Shown here: positions 34,959-43,577 of the stretch, one piece after another
Position numbering within the stretch: position 1 is the first letter of the stretch
Layout of the letters: each line of letters opens with the position of its first letter
Source: JAAYZM01 sp964510785
Lineage (GTDB): Bacteria; Actinomycetota; Actinomycetes; Actinomycetales; Cellulomonadaceae
Direction of reading: 5' to 3'
DNA: 64,000 nucleotides
Assembly: GCA_964510785.1 (NCBI GenBank)
Contig: CAZECM010000004.1
Coordinates: forward strand, 20,207-84,206
Program-made: the position numbers and the translations under genes
The notes under the pieces: model-generated
Told to the model about the DNA's origin: nothing
Database searches by the model: none
What the model saw: the letters and a program-made list of their open reading frames with translations, nothing else

Positions 34959-35816
34959 TCAGCGGGGGTGGGAGGGGGTGAGGTCGAGGAGGTCGCGCCA
35001 GGGGCGGTAGTGCTGCACGGCGAAGCCCCGGTAGCCCCGTGAGCCGCGCAGCGTCGCCCGTACGGTCGCGGCTTCGCGTTCCAGTGCCGCGTCGTCGTCG
35101 AACCGCGGGACGCCGTCGTCGGGCACACCGGCCGCGACCCCGATCGAGAACCCGGCCCGGCGCGCGTCGCACAGCAGCGCGGCGGGCGCGATCCGCTCGA
35201 GGATCCCGGTGGGTCCCTCGGTACGGACCGAGTCGACGAGCACGGTGATGCGCGCGACCCGGTCGAGGACGGCGTCGAGCAGGGGTACCCCGCCGTCGTC
35301 GGCCGTCGGCGCGAACCACCACGGGACGTCGACGTCGAGCGGCAACCCCCGCGCGGCCTCGCGTGCCGTGTCGAGCGCCGCGAGGTAGCCGGACCAGATG
35401 CGACCGCGCTCGGTGTCCCACGCGGGGTGGCCCCACGGCGTCAGGTCGAGGTGGACGCGGTGGAAGGGGGCGGCGGCCAGGGCATCGCTGGCCCAGGCCC
35501 CGGCGAGCTCCGGGGTGTCGAACCAGCTCGGGTCGCCGCCGAGCGCCGCGACGTACGTGCGCCGCGAGCGCAGCAGCCGGCACGTGCGGGCCGTCCACTC
35601 CCCGACGGGGCCAGGGCCGCCGCCCGCGACGGTGAGGTAGACCTCGGTCACCCGGCGCGCGCGCACGAACTCGACCAGCTCGGCGGGCGCTGCGGGCGCG
35701 TACCCGGTGCCGAGCGCGTCCACCGTGGGGTCGACGTCGTTGTCCCGCACCCACATCGAGCGCACGGGGGACGTCGTGTAGGGGAGTGGCGGCAGCGGTG
35801 GTGCGGAGTCGGGCAC
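34959..35816 (-). CDS. Unrecognised soluble protein between two LLM genes
   Basis: Soluble protein of 285 aa, no signal or membrane segment, not assigned. Alternation of strands and helices (EVYLTVAGGG, YVAALGGDP, VHLDLTPWG, LDVDVPWW, ITVLVDS, SIGVAAGV, GFAVQHYRPW) suggests a TIM-barrel, perhaps a glycosidase-like or sugar-binding fold with several conserved-looking Trp and Asp residues. Start chosen at the GTG 35816, 8 nt after AGAGG; the GTG at 35822 is an alternative. It is encoded opposite to flanking LLM genes. Confidence 0.6.
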   Translation of the reverse strand: MPDSAPPLPPLPYTTSPVRSMWVRDNDVDPTVDALGTGYAPAAPAELVEFVRARRVTEVYLTVAGGGPGPVGEWTARTCRLLRSRRTYVAALGGDPSWFDTPELAGAWASDALAAAPFHRVHLDLTPWGHPAWDTERGRIWSGYLAALDTAREAARGLPLDVDVPWWFAPTADDGGVPLLDAVLDRVARITVLVDSVRTEGPTGILERIAPAALLCDARRAGFSIGVAAGVPDDGVPRFDDDAALEREAATVRATLRGSRGYRGFAVQHYRPWRDLLDLTPSHPR

Positions 35817-35902
35817 GCGCACAGCCTCTCACCGGCCGCGGGTGCCCGGTCCAGGTGTCCGCCGTCGTCGGCCCGTCCCGATCGGATGAGACGATCGTTT
35901 GC

Positions 35903-36850
35903 ATGGACCTTCGTATCTTCACCGAACCCCAGCAGGGCGCCTCGTACGCGGACCAGCTCGCCGTGGCCAAGGCGACCGAGGAGCTCGGGTTCGACGCCTT
36001 CTTCCGCTCCGACCACTTCCTCGCGATGGGCGACCGTGACGGCCTGCCCGGCCCCACCGACTCGTGGGTCACGCTCGGTGCGCTCGCGCGCGAGACGAGC
36101 CGCATCCGCCTCGGCACCCTCGTCACGTCGATGACGTTCCGGCACCCCGGGATGCTCGCGGTGCAGGTCGCGCAGGTGGACGACATGTCCGGCGGGCGCG
36201 TCGAGCTGGGTCTGGGCGCCGGCTGGTTCGCCGAGGAGCACGCGGCCTACGGGGTGCCGTTCCCAGAGCGCCGCTTCGGCCCGCTCACCGAGCAGCTCGA
36301 GGTCCTCACGGGCCTGTGGGGCACGCCCCTCGGCGAGACGTTCGACTACGACGGCGAGCACTACCGGCTCAAGGACTCCCCGGCGTTGCCCAAGCCGGCG
36401 CAGCATGACCCCGTGCACCCCGAGCGGGCGGGTGTGCCGATCGTCGTGGGTGGCCGCGGGCCGAAGCGCACCCCCGCGCTCGCCGCCCGGTTCGCCGCCG
36501 AGTACAACGCGAGCTTCCCGGAGAAGTCCGCGATCCCGGGGCTGTTCGCCACCGTGCGCGAGGCGTGCGTCGCCGTCGGGCGGGACCCGTCGTCGCTCAC
36601 GTACTCGGTGGCCCTCGTGCTGTGCGCCGGGACGACCGAGGCCGAGTTCGCGCGCCGGGCGGCGGCGATCGGGCGCGAGCCGGGGGAGGTGCGCGAGCAC
36701 GGCGTCGCTGGCACCCCGGCCGAGCTCGTGGACACGATCGAGACGCTGCGCGAGCAGGGTGTCCAGCGGCTCTACCTGCAGGTCCTGGACCTCGCGGACC
36801 TCGACCACCTCGACCTCGTCGCGCGCGAGGTAGTACCCCAGCTCAGCTGA
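35903..36850 (+). CDS. LLM-class F420-dependent oxidoreductase
   Basis: Luciferase-like TIM barrel of 315 aa with FRSDHFLAMGD, the GRVELGLGAGWFAEEHAAYG cofactor-region signature and the IVVGGRGPKRTPALAARFAAEYN phosphate-binding block characteristic of F420-dependent members. It would use reduced or oxidised coenzyme F420; substrate unknown. The ATG at 35903 gives the usual N-terminus MDLRIFTEPQ. A 20-bp-stem hairpin follows. Confidence 0.9.
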   Translation: MDLRIFTEPQQGASYADQLAVAKATEELGFDAFFRSDHFLAMGDRDGLPGPTDSWVTLGALARETSRIRLGTLVTSMTFRHPGMLAVQVAQVDDMSGGRVELGLGAGWFAEEHAAYGVPFPERRFGPLTEQLEVLTGLWGTPLGETFDYDGEHYRLKDSPALPKPAQHDPVHPERAGVPIVVGGRGPKRTPALAARFAAEYNASFPEKSAIPGLFATVREACVAVGRDPSSLTYSVALVLCAGTTEAEFARRAAAIGREPGEVREHGVAGTPAELVDTIETLREQGVQRLYLQVLDLADLDHLDLVAREVVPQLS

Positions 36851-36884
36851 GCGGCCCCCCGGCGGTCCCGGCGGTCCTTGCGAG

Positions 36885-36929
36885 ACGCTGAACGATTGCG
36901 TGCGTGTGGCGCACGCAATCGATCAGCGT
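36885..36929. terminator. 20-bp-arm bidirectional hairpin
   Basis: ACGCTGAACGATTGCGTGCG (36885-36904) pairs 19 of 20 with 36910-36929 around a TGTGG loop. It lies between convergent genes and its right arm covers the last codons of the GT87-like gene. Confidence 0.75.
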
Positions 36930-38263
36930 GACGCTTGGTCGGCTCGGTAGGGCGAGCGGGCCGGCCCGACGGGCCGGTGGGGCGGGGCGGCGAGGCGGGC
37001 GACCGTGCCGGCGAAGAGCCCGAGCACGAGCACGTTGCGGGCGACGAGTACCCAGCCCACCAGCGCATCACCGCCCACGAGCTCGAAGTAGCCGATCGGG
37101 ATCACGAGGTGCGTCAGAGCGGCGATCACGAGCCCCCACACGGCCACGACCGGCCAGGAGAACCAGGTCAGCCACCGTGGTGCAGCGGGGTCCGTGGCGC
37201 GGCCGTCGTCCTCGACATCCTCGGCCTTCCCGCGTACGGAACCCAACGCCCACCCCGCGAGCCCCACGGCGATGGGCGCGGCGATCCACGTCAGGAACTG
37301 CGGCGAGCCCACCTTGTTCGTGACGATGAGCGCGAGCGTCAGGGCGAGGCCGGACCAGGCGAGCAGCTCGGCATCGGCCAGCCGCCCGCGCGCGCGCCAC
37401 GTGAGCCAGCACAGCGCACCCACCGCGAGGGGCAGGAGCCAGCCGAGCAGATCGGCAGCGAGCGCGGTGCCGGGCCCGTGGATCTCCCACGTGATGAGCT
37501 CGTCGTTGTAGACCGCCTCGGCGTCGCCGCCCGTGATCCACCGGATCACCCACCACGACGCCGCCACGGACTCGAGCTGCAGCCCGCGCCCCTCCTGGGC
37601 GGACGCGAAGCTCGCCACGTTGCGCAGGCCACCGCCCGCAACGACAAGGCCGACGACGACGGCGCACACCGCCGCCGCTGGCACCACGACCTCTCGCCAC
37701 GGGCGCTTGGCGATCGCGAAGAGCGAGAAGACCAAGGCCCCGGGCGCGACCTTGATCCAGGCACCCACGGTCAGCAGCACAGCGGCCGCGCGAGGTCGGC
37801 TCGCGGCGAGCAGCAGCGCCACGATCGCGATGGGGACCACGATCGCGTCGATGCGGCCGAAGGCCACGGGACCCAGCAGCGCGAGGAACGCGATCCACCA
37901 GACCGCGCCGAGCCACGCGCGCCGCACGAGCGCCACCGTGGCCACCGCGTTGAGCGCGGTGACGAGTGCGAGCCACGCCGCCATGTACGGCCCCCACTCG
38001 ACCGTGGAGACGAACCCGGGCAGCGTCACGGGCACGATCGCGAGCGCGGGGTAGACCCACGGAAAGTCGAGCACGGGCCAGACGCCGTTCTCGAGACCGT
38101 CCCACGCCCAGTACTGGTAGAGCCCGACGTCGCCGAAGCCCACGCCGGGGTCCACGATCCCGTCCCGCCAGTAGAAGGCGTGGACGAGCAGGAACGCCGC
38201 ACAGACGACCGCCCGGGACCACAGGGTCCCGGGCGGTGCGTCTGGTGTGGCGCGAGGGGGCAC
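36923..38263 (-). CDS. GT87/DUF2029-like membrane mannosyltransferase
   Basis: Polytopic membrane protein of 446 aa with about 10-12 helices. The first extracytoplasmic loop has GFGDVGLYQYW with an acidic residue typical of GT-C enzymes, and the segment GRGLQLESVAASWW is characteristic of the GT87/DUF2029 group that uses polyprenyl-phosphate sugars for cell-envelope glycans. The GTG at 38263 overlaps the preceding TAG by one base, coupling it to the DUF4190-like gene; the longer frame to 38332 would overlap that gene. Confidence 0.8.
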   Translation of the reverse strand: MPPRATPDAPPGTLWSRAVVCAAFLLVHAFYWRDGIVDPGVGFGDVGLYQYWAWDGLENGVWPVLDFPWVYPALAIVPVTLPGFVSTVEWGPYMAAWLALVTALNAVATVALVRRAWLGAVWWIAFLALLGPVAFGRIDAIVVPIAIVALLLAASRPRAAAVLLTVGAWIKVAPGALVFSLFAIAKRPWREVVVPAAAVCAVVVGLVVAGGGLRNVASFASAQEGRGLQLESVAASWWVIRWITGGDAEAVYNDELITWEIHGPGTALAADLLGWLLPLAVGALCWLTWRARGRLADAELLAWSGLALTLALIVTNKVGSPQFLTWIAAPIAVGLAGWALGSVRGKAEDVEDDGRATDPAAPRWLTWFSWPVVAVWGLVIAALTHLVIPIGYFELVGGDALVGWVLVARNVLVLGLFAGTVARLAAPPHRPVGPARSPYRADQASR

Positions 38264-38670
38264 TAGCTGGAGCTGGCCGTGGCCGCGAACACCAGGAAGA
38301 ACAGGATGAGGGCGATCGTGCCGAGCACCCACAGGCCGAGGCCGACCCAGCCGAGGATCTTGCCGACCTTCGCGAGCTGGGCGCCGTCCTCCCCGGTGTT
38401 GCGGATCTGCTTGTCGGCCATCGGCCCGGTGATCACCGCGACGATGGAGCCGACGAACGGCAGGAAGGTCAGGCCGCCGATACCGGCGATGAGCGTGATG
38501 ATCGCCATCGTGTTGGTGACCTTGCCGGCGGCACCGGGCGCGGCGGGCGGCGGGGCGGCCGCATAGCTCGGGCTGGGCGGCGGCGCGGCGGCCGGGGGCG
38601 GCGGCGCAGCTTCAAAACCAGACGGTGCGGGCGAGGGGACCTGCCCGGGGTCGTTCGTGTTCTCACTCAT
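38263..38670 (-). CDS. DUF4190-like proline-rich membrane protein
   Basis: Protein of 135 aa: a cytoplasmic Pro/Ala-rich N-terminus (1-50), then two membrane helices separated by a polar loop with GPMADKQIRNTGEDG, as in DUF4190 proteins. The ATG at 38670 has GGAGAAG 7 nt upstream. Function unknown; coupled by stop-start overlap to the GT87-like gene. Confidence 0.75.
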   Translation of the reverse strand: MSENTNDPGQVPSPAPSGFEAAPPPPAAAPPPSPSYAAAPPPAAPGAAGKVTNTMAIITLIAGIGGLTFLPFVGSIVAVITGPMADKQIRNTGEDGAQLAKVGKILGWVGLGLWVLGTIALILFFLVFAATASSS

Positions 38671-38752
38671 GCGCTTCTCCGCATCACGATTCGGTCGGTT
38701 GCCCTTGAAGCATGGCACAGATGGCTCTGACCTGGCAGGGGGCGCGGCACGC

Positions 38753-39931
38753 CTACGACGACGTCGACCCGCCAGGCCGCCGTCGGCCCCAGAGGCGAAG
38801 CCCGAGGCGCTCCCTGCCCGGGTCGCGGAACAGCTCGGAGTCCACGAGCTCGTGCCGGTTGACGTACGTCGTCGCGACCGCCAGCACCGTGGCCGCGACG
38901 GGGAGCGCGAGGAACGCGCCGAGCCACCCGAACACCGCGCCGAACGCGAGCACGACCACGAGGGAGACGGCGGGGTTCATCTCGAGGGTGCGCGCCGAGA
39001 CCTTCGGAGCGATCGCGAAGTTCTCCACCTGCTGATACGCGACCACGAACACGGCGACCCCGAGGGCGTGCCACGGCGACTGGGTCGACAGCGCGATGAT
39101 CGCGGGAAGCCCGCCGCCGAGGTAGACCCCGATGGTCGGCACGAACTGCGACACGATCCCCGTGAAGAGCCCGAGCGGCAGGGCGTACGGCGTGCCGAGG
39201 ATCGACAGGAACACGACCGTGACCACGGTGGCGATCGCGGCGAGGATGATGCGCGTCGTGATGAAGTCCGAGACCCGGGCCTGAGCGACCTCCCAGATGC
39301 GCAGCACCTCCTCCTGGCGCCTCGGTGCGAGCCAGCGACAGATCGACGCCCGGAACCGCGGGCCTGCCGCGCACAGGTAGTAGGTGACGATCACGACGGT
39401 GGTCACGGCGAACACGCCGCTGACGATCGACGAGCCCACCCCTAGCGCCCGGCCGGCGAGCTCCTCGCCCCAGCGCTGGACGGCGGTGAGCAGCACCTCG
39501 TCGGCGTCGGGCACGGTGATCGCGAAGCGCTCGAGCAGCAGCTCCTGGGCGCGGGTGTAGAGCGCCGGAACCGAGCGGCCCAGCTGGATCACCTGGGTCA
39601 CGAAGAGCTGCCCGCTCAGCGCGAGGAGCCCCGCAGCGGCGAGCGCCGTGCCGACCATCGTGATCGCGGTGGCCACGCCTCGGCGCACCCCGCGGCGCAC
39701 GAGCCACAGCACGGACGGCTCGAACGCGAGGGCGAGGAAGAACGCGACCACGAGGTTCGCGACGAGTCCGAGCAGCGCCCCGCCGGCGTACCAGGCGAAC
39801 ATCCCGAGGAAGACGGCGACCACCGCCATGCCGAGCGCGCGGGCCCACCAGCGGGGCGGACGTGGGGACTCGTGGGGGGACTCGTGCGGGTGCCCGGTGT
39901 CGGGCGTTGGGCTGGTCACGGGGCCGGTCAT
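38753..39931 (-). CDS. AI-2E family transporter (TqsA/PerM-like)
   Basis: Membrane protein of 392 aa with about eight helices and a long extracytoplasmic/amphipathic segment, ending in the conserved QQVENFAIAPKVSARTLEMNPAVSLVVVLAFG block of the AI-2E_transport family. Members export diverse solutes, including Na+(Li+)/H+ exchange in some cases; AI-2 transport should not be assumed. Monocistronic, divergent from the nucleobase permease. Confidence 0.9.
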   Translation of the reverse strand: MTGPVTSPTPDTGHPHESPHESPRPPRWWARALGMAVVAVFLGMFAWYAGGALLGLVANLVVAFFLALAFEPSVLWLVRRGVRRGVATAITMVGTALAAAGLLALSGQLFVTQVIQLGRSVPALYTRAQELLLERFAITVPDADEVLLTAVQRWGEELAGRALGVGSSIVSGVFAVTTVVIVTYYLCAAGPRFRASICRWLAPRRQEEVLRIWEVAQARVSDFITTRIILAAIATVVTVVFLSILGTPYALPLGLFTGIVSQFVPTIGVYLGGGLPAIIALSTQSPWHALGVAVFVVAYQQVENFAIAPKVSARTLEMNPAVSLVVVLAFGAVFGWLGAFLALPVAATVLAVATTYVNRHELVDSELFRDPGRERLGLRLWGRRRPGGSTSS

Positions 39932-40076
39932 TCCGCGAATCTAGCCACGCCCGTCCGCTACACCCTCGGCGGCGCGCACGAAAGGGCCGAACCGACCCGC
40001 GCGGCACCGTCGTCGTCGCTAGTGTTCGACCGGGCCCGCGCGGCGCGGGTCGCGAAAACGTGTGCGAAGGAGCCTC

Positions 40077-41465
40077 ATGAGTCAAGGAACATCGCTGCGG
40101 GAGCGGCTCGGGTTCGTCGGTTGGCAGCGGCACGGCGACGGCAGGGTCGTCACGCCGGGAGAGATCGTGCTCCCCAGGGAGCGGCTGAGCTGGCCGCGGT
40201 CCATCGGGCTCGGCACCCAGCACGTGCTCGCCATGTTCGGTTCGACCATCTTGGTCCCGATCATCACGGGGTTCCCCGTGGCCACCACCCTCTTCTTCTC
40301 CGCGATCGGTACCGTGCTCTTCCTGCTCGTCACGGGCAACCGCCTGCCGAGCTATCTCGGCTCGAGCTTCGCGTTCCTCGCGCCCATCGGTGCCGCGACG
40401 GCGTCGGGTGGCATGGGCTCGGCGCTGTTCGGCATCCTGGTCACCGGTCTGCTGCTCGCGGCCGCGGGCTTCGTGGTGCACTTCGCCGGCCCGCGATGGA
40501 TCCAGCTCTTCATGCCCCCGGTCGTGACGGGCACCATCGTGGCGCTCATCGGCTTCAACCTCGCGCCCGTCGCGTGGGGAAGCCCCGTCACGGCCGATTC
40601 ATCGGGCTCGGGCTTCCAGGCCTCGCCCCTGACGGCCACAGTCACTCTCGGCGCGATGCTGCTCGCGACGGTGCTGTTCCGCGGCATCCTGGGGCGGCTG
40701 TCGATCCTGCTCGGCATCGTCATCGGCTATCTCGTGGGTCTGCTGCGCGGCGAGGTCGACTTCACGCTGGTGGAGTCCGCGGCGTGGCTCGGCGCACCCG
40801 AGTTCAACGCGCCGACGGTGGACTTCGGCGTGCTGCTCATCTTCCTGCCGGTCGTGCTCGTGCTCGTGGCGGAGAACATCGGCCACGTGAAGTCCGTCGC
40901 GACGATGACGGGAGAGAACTACGACCCGCTCATGGGCCGCGCACTCATCGCCGACGGCATCGCGACCACCATCGCGGGTGCCGGCGGTGGTTCGGGGACG
41001 ACGACGTACGCCGAGAACATCGGCGTCATGGCCGCATCCCGGGTGTACTCCACGGCGGCGTACTGGTTCGCGGCCGGTGGCGCACTGGTGCTCGCGCTGT
41101 CGCCGAAGTTCGGTGAGCTCATCAACTCGATCCCGCCCGGCGTGATCGGCGGCGCGGCGACGCTGCTGTTCGGCATGATCGGCATGCTCGGTGCGCGCAT
41201 CTGGGTGCAGAACAAGGTCGACTTCGGTGACCCGGTGAACCTCATGTCCGCGGGTGTGGCGCTCGTCATCGCGATCGCCGGGTTCCAGTTCGCGACGGAC
41301 GGCGGGCTCGTCTTCGGCGGCATCGCCCTCGGCACCGCGGCCTCGCTCGTGCTCTATCACGGCATGCGTTTCATCGCCCGCCGCCGGGGCACCTCCCACG
41401 AGGAAGCGGCCACCCCGGCCGCCGTCCCGGCCCCACCCGCCTCGGACCTCCCCGACCCCCGCTGA
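40077..41465 (+). CDS. NCS2 uracil/xanthine permease
   Basis: Nucleobase:cation symporter-2 of 462 aa with 14 predicted helices. Diagnostic blocks include TGFPVATTLFFSAIGTVLF, the helix-8 LVAENIGHVKSV motif carrying the substrate-binding glutamate, and TTYAENIGVM in helix 10. UraA-type members import uracil with H+. GAAGGAG precedes the ATG at 40077. The C-terminal tail is Pro/Ala-rich and disordered. Confidence 0.92.
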   Translation: MSQGTSLRERLGFVGWQRHGDGRVVTPGEIVLPRERLSWPRSIGLGTQHVLAMFGSTILVPIITGFPVATTLFFSAIGTVLFLLVTGNRLPSYLGSSFAFLAPIGAATASGGMGSALFGILVTGLLLAAAGFVVHFAGPRWIQLFMPPVVTGTIVALIGFNLAPVAWGSPVTADSSGSGFQASPLTATVTLGAMLLATVLFRGILGRLSILLGIVIGYLVGLLRGEVDFTLVESAAWLGAPEFNAPTVDFGVLLIFLPVVLVLVAENIGHVKSVATMTGENYDPLMGRALIADGIATTIAGAGGGSGTTTYAENIGVMAASRVYSTAAYWFAAGGALVLALSPKFGELINSIPPGVIGGAATLLFGMIGMLGARIWVQNKVDFGDPVNLMSAGVALVIAIAGFQFATDGGLVFGGIALGTAASLVLYHGMRFIARRRGTSHEEAATPAAVPAPPASDLPDPR

Positions 41466-41499
41466 CCCGCCGACCCTACACCCCACCACACCTCGCCAT

Positions 41500-41540
41500 C
41501 CCTGTCGACTCACCCCTGTCGACTCACCCCTGTCGACCTG
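41500..41540. repeat. 14-bp tandem repeat, about 2.8 copies
   Basis: Unit CCCTGTCGACTCAC at 41500, 41514 and 41528 (last copy diverges after CCCTGTCGAC). It lies in the 268-nt gap between convergent genes, which holds no gene. Confidence 0.8.
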
Positions 41541-41557
41541 CCTCCCGCTGACGCACC

Positions 41558-41592
41558 CCCGTTGTGCGGGACGTTCTCCCGTTGTGCGGGAC
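41558..41592. repeat. Direct repeat CCCGTTGTGCGGGAC x2
   Basis: Exact copies at 41558-41572 and 41578-41592, each able to form a small CCCG/CGGG hairpin. A related CCCGTTGCGGGAC begins at 41610. Confidence 0.8.
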
Positions 41593-41611
41593 ACCGTGCA
41601 CGCGAATCACC

Positions 41612-41649
41612 CGTTGCGGGACGTTGTGCGCACATAGCGTCCCGCAACG
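41612..41649. terminator. Hairpin between convergent permease and GNAT genes
   Basis: Perfect 12-bp arms CGTTGCGGGACG (41612-41623) and CGTCCCGCAACG (41638-41649); the loop contains the perfect palindrome TGTGCGCACA (41625-41634). Probable bidirectional terminator. Confidence 0.65.
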
Positions 41650-41733
41650 CGTTGGTGCGGAGGGGCTAGGTGGTGCCGGGGGGCTAGGTGGTGACGGGGG
41701 GCCAGGTGCGCGGGGGGCCCGGGGGTGGCGGGG

Positions 41734-42363
41734 TCAGGGCAGGAGGGGGAGGGCTAGGTGGACGACGCCGGGGTGGCTGGCCAGCCGGGTCATGCCCAGG
41801 TGCTCGTAGAAGGAGATCGCTCGCTCGTTGCGGTCCGAGGCCCCGAGGTGCACACCGGGGACGCCGCGGGAGCGCAGTGCGTCGAAGAGCGTCTCGAGCA
41901 GGCGCCGGCCCCAACCCCCGCCCTGCGCCTCGGGCAGCAGGTCGATGTGCAGGTGCGCGGGGAACGGCGCGAGGTACGCCGGCTCAGGACCGGCCGGGGA
42001 GTGCAGGATGTCGAGGAGCCACACGTCGCTCGGGTCCTCGGCGATCGAGCGGGGGTGGCGCTCTCGGGCCGCGGGGAACCAGTCGCGCTCGGCGGCGATC
42101 CGGAACGCCCCCGTGTCCGCGACCCCCATCACGTAGCCGAGCACCCTGCGTCCGCCGTCGTCGGCCCCCTCCTCGTCCCCGGAGTCGAGCACGAAGGCGA
42201 GCTCGGGCGCGAGCTCGAGGTAGGGCAAGGCCCAGATCTCGGCGTACAGCTCGGGGGTGGCAACCCGGCCCCGGGCGTCCTCGCCGTGCCACGCGGTCCG
42301 CACGCAGATGTCGACGACGGCCTCACGGTCCGCCGGTGCGTAGGGCCGGATGAACGGGGTCAC
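41734..42363 (-). CDS. GNAT-family N-acetyltransferase
   Basis: Acetyltransferase of 209 aa. The acetyl-CoA pyrophosphate loop is AQGGGWGRRLLETL and is followed by GVHLGASDRNERAISFYEHLGM, the typical C-terminal GNAT signature. Length and N-terminus (RPYAPADREAVVDICVRTAW) resemble OGA-like/GNAT members acting on small metabolites; substrate unknown. The GTG at 42363 overlaps the stop of the LytR_C gene (GTGA). Confidence 0.88.
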   Translation of the reverse strand: MTPFIRPYAPADREAVVDICVRTAWHGEDARGRVATPELYAEIWALPYLELAPELAFVLDSGDEEGADDGGRRVLGYVMGVADTGAFRIAAERDWFPAARERHPRSIAEDPSDVWLLDILHSPAGPEPAYLAPFPAHLHIDLLPEAQGGGWGRRLLETLFDALRSRGVPGVHLGASDRNERAISFYEHLGMTRLASHPGVVHLALPLLP

Positions 42364-43076
42364 CCGTCGGCGCCGGCCTCGTCCTCGCCGGCGGGGGACT
42401 CTTCCTCGGTGGACTCGGCGTCGTCCTCCGCGTCCTCGTCGTCCGCCGCGGTGCGCGTCGGCGCCGGCACGGGCTCCGCCTCGGAGAGGGGCACGCAACC
42501 GGCGACGGGCTTGAGCGGCTCGTCGGCGGCGAGGGGCACGAGGTCGAGCGCGACGAGCTCGGTGAACCCCGAGCCCACCGCGAGGTCGATCGACCCGTCG
42601 GTGCGCTCGTCGTAGGAGAGGGTCGCTCCGGACACGTGCGCCGCGAGCGTGTACGCATCGGCGATCCCCTGGGCGCCGAACCCGATGCGCGCCACGCTGC
42701 GCAGCTTGAGCGGGTAGTTGTCCGTGTCGCCGATGCCGAAGCCGCGCTGACCCAGCAGGTCCGCGACGGACCCCGCGAGGCCCGGCCGGGCGGTCGCGTT
42801 GAAGACGTTGATCGTGATCGAGTCGTACGCGACGGGCAGGGTGTCCGCCGGCACGCACGGCACGGCGGCGGTGGTGGCGGACGGCGATGCCGAGGCCGTC
42901 GTGAAGTCACGCTCGAAGGGGCCGTCCATGCTGCCCGTCCAGATGGCCGCGGCACCGAGTCCGACGGCGGCGAGCCCCGCGAGCACGCCGCCGAAGATCA
43001 CGGCTTGGCGCTCGCGCTTGTGCCGGCGTCGCAGCTTGCGCTTGCGCGCGGCGATCGCGGCGGGATCGGTGGTCAC
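42360..43076 (-). CDS. LytR C-terminal-domain membrane protein
   Basis: Protein of 238 aa: basic N-terminus, one membrane helix (about 21-41), then an extracellular LytR_C domain (about 75-175, ITINVFNATARPGLAGSVADLLGQRGFGIG) and an acidic disordered tail of Glu/Asp/Ala. LytR_C domains are thought to bind cell-wall or lipid-linked glycans. The start at GTG 43076 has no convincing ribosome site. Coupled to the GNAT gene by overlap. Confidence 0.8.
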   Translation of the reverse strand: MTTDPAAIAARKRKLRRRHKRERQAVIFGGVLAGLAAVGLGAAAIWTGSMDGPFERDFTTASASPSATTAAVPCVPADTLPVAYDSITINVFNATARPGLAGSVADLLGQRGFGIGDTDNYPLKLRSVARIGFGAQGIADAYTLAAHVSGATLSYDERTDGSIDLAVGSGFTELVALDLVPLAADEPLKPVAGCVPLSEAEPVPAPTRTAADDEDAEDDAESTEEESPAGEDEAGADG

Positions 43077-43123
43077 AGGAAGGAACGGTAGTCGATCACG
43101 AGGGCCCCCAAGGTGCGCTGTCC

Positions 43124-43417
43124 CTAGAGAACCAGGACACGGGCGTGCAGGAGCGGACGCTGTTGCAGGGCGGCGCGCACGGCGCGGTGCAGGCCGTCCT
43201 CGAGGTACATCGTCCCCTTCCACTTCACGACGTGCGCGAAGAGGTCACCGTAGAAGGTCGAGTCGTCCGAGAGCAGGGCGTCGAGGTCGAGCGTGCGCTT
43301 GGTCGTCACGAGCTCGTCGAGCCGCACCTGGGTCGGGGGGACCTCCGCCCACTGGGCAGGCGTCGCGTAGCCATGCTCCGGGTACGGTCGGCCGTCCCCC
43401 ACGCCCTTGAAGATCAC
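43124..43417 (-). CDS. Conserved actinobacterial small protein (annotated VapB-like elsewhere)
   Basis: Protein of 97 aa that I recognise as a conserved actinobacterial family: IFKGVGDGRPYPEHG at the start, QVRLDELVTTKRTLDLDALL in the middle, and YLEDGLHRAVRAALQQR near the end. The E-D-G-x-H-R stretch resembles the ParB/sulfiredoxin active-site motif G-x-H-R. From memory some databases call it a VapB-type antitoxin, but no toxin gene is adjacent. GTG start at 43417. Confidence 0.65.
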   Translation of the reverse strand: MIFKGVGDGRPYPEHGYATPAQWAEVPPTQVRLDELVTTKRTLDLDALLSDDSTFYGDLFAHVVKWKGTMYLEDGLHRAVRAALQQRPLLHARVLVL

Positions 43418-43577
43418 CCCGCGAGTGTAGGGGTGGCCTGCGCGGTGGGCTCGGGAAGGCGCGGGCCTTCACCGGCTCGTCACGAGACCGTGACCTCATC
43501 TGCACCCGCGCGTGTCGCGTGCAAGGTCAACGCCCGTTCGTCGGTAGCGAGGACGCCGACGGCGGTACGGTGCGGGC

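Noticed and set aside
38753..39931. Quorum-sensing AI-2 exporter
   Set aside because: The AI-2E family name does not establish AI-2 transport; no luxS or lsr-type gene is present in the window.
41500..41592. Short regularly spaced repeats as a CRISPR array
   Set aside because: Units are 14-15 bp with no unique spacers of CRISPR length and no cas genes nearby.
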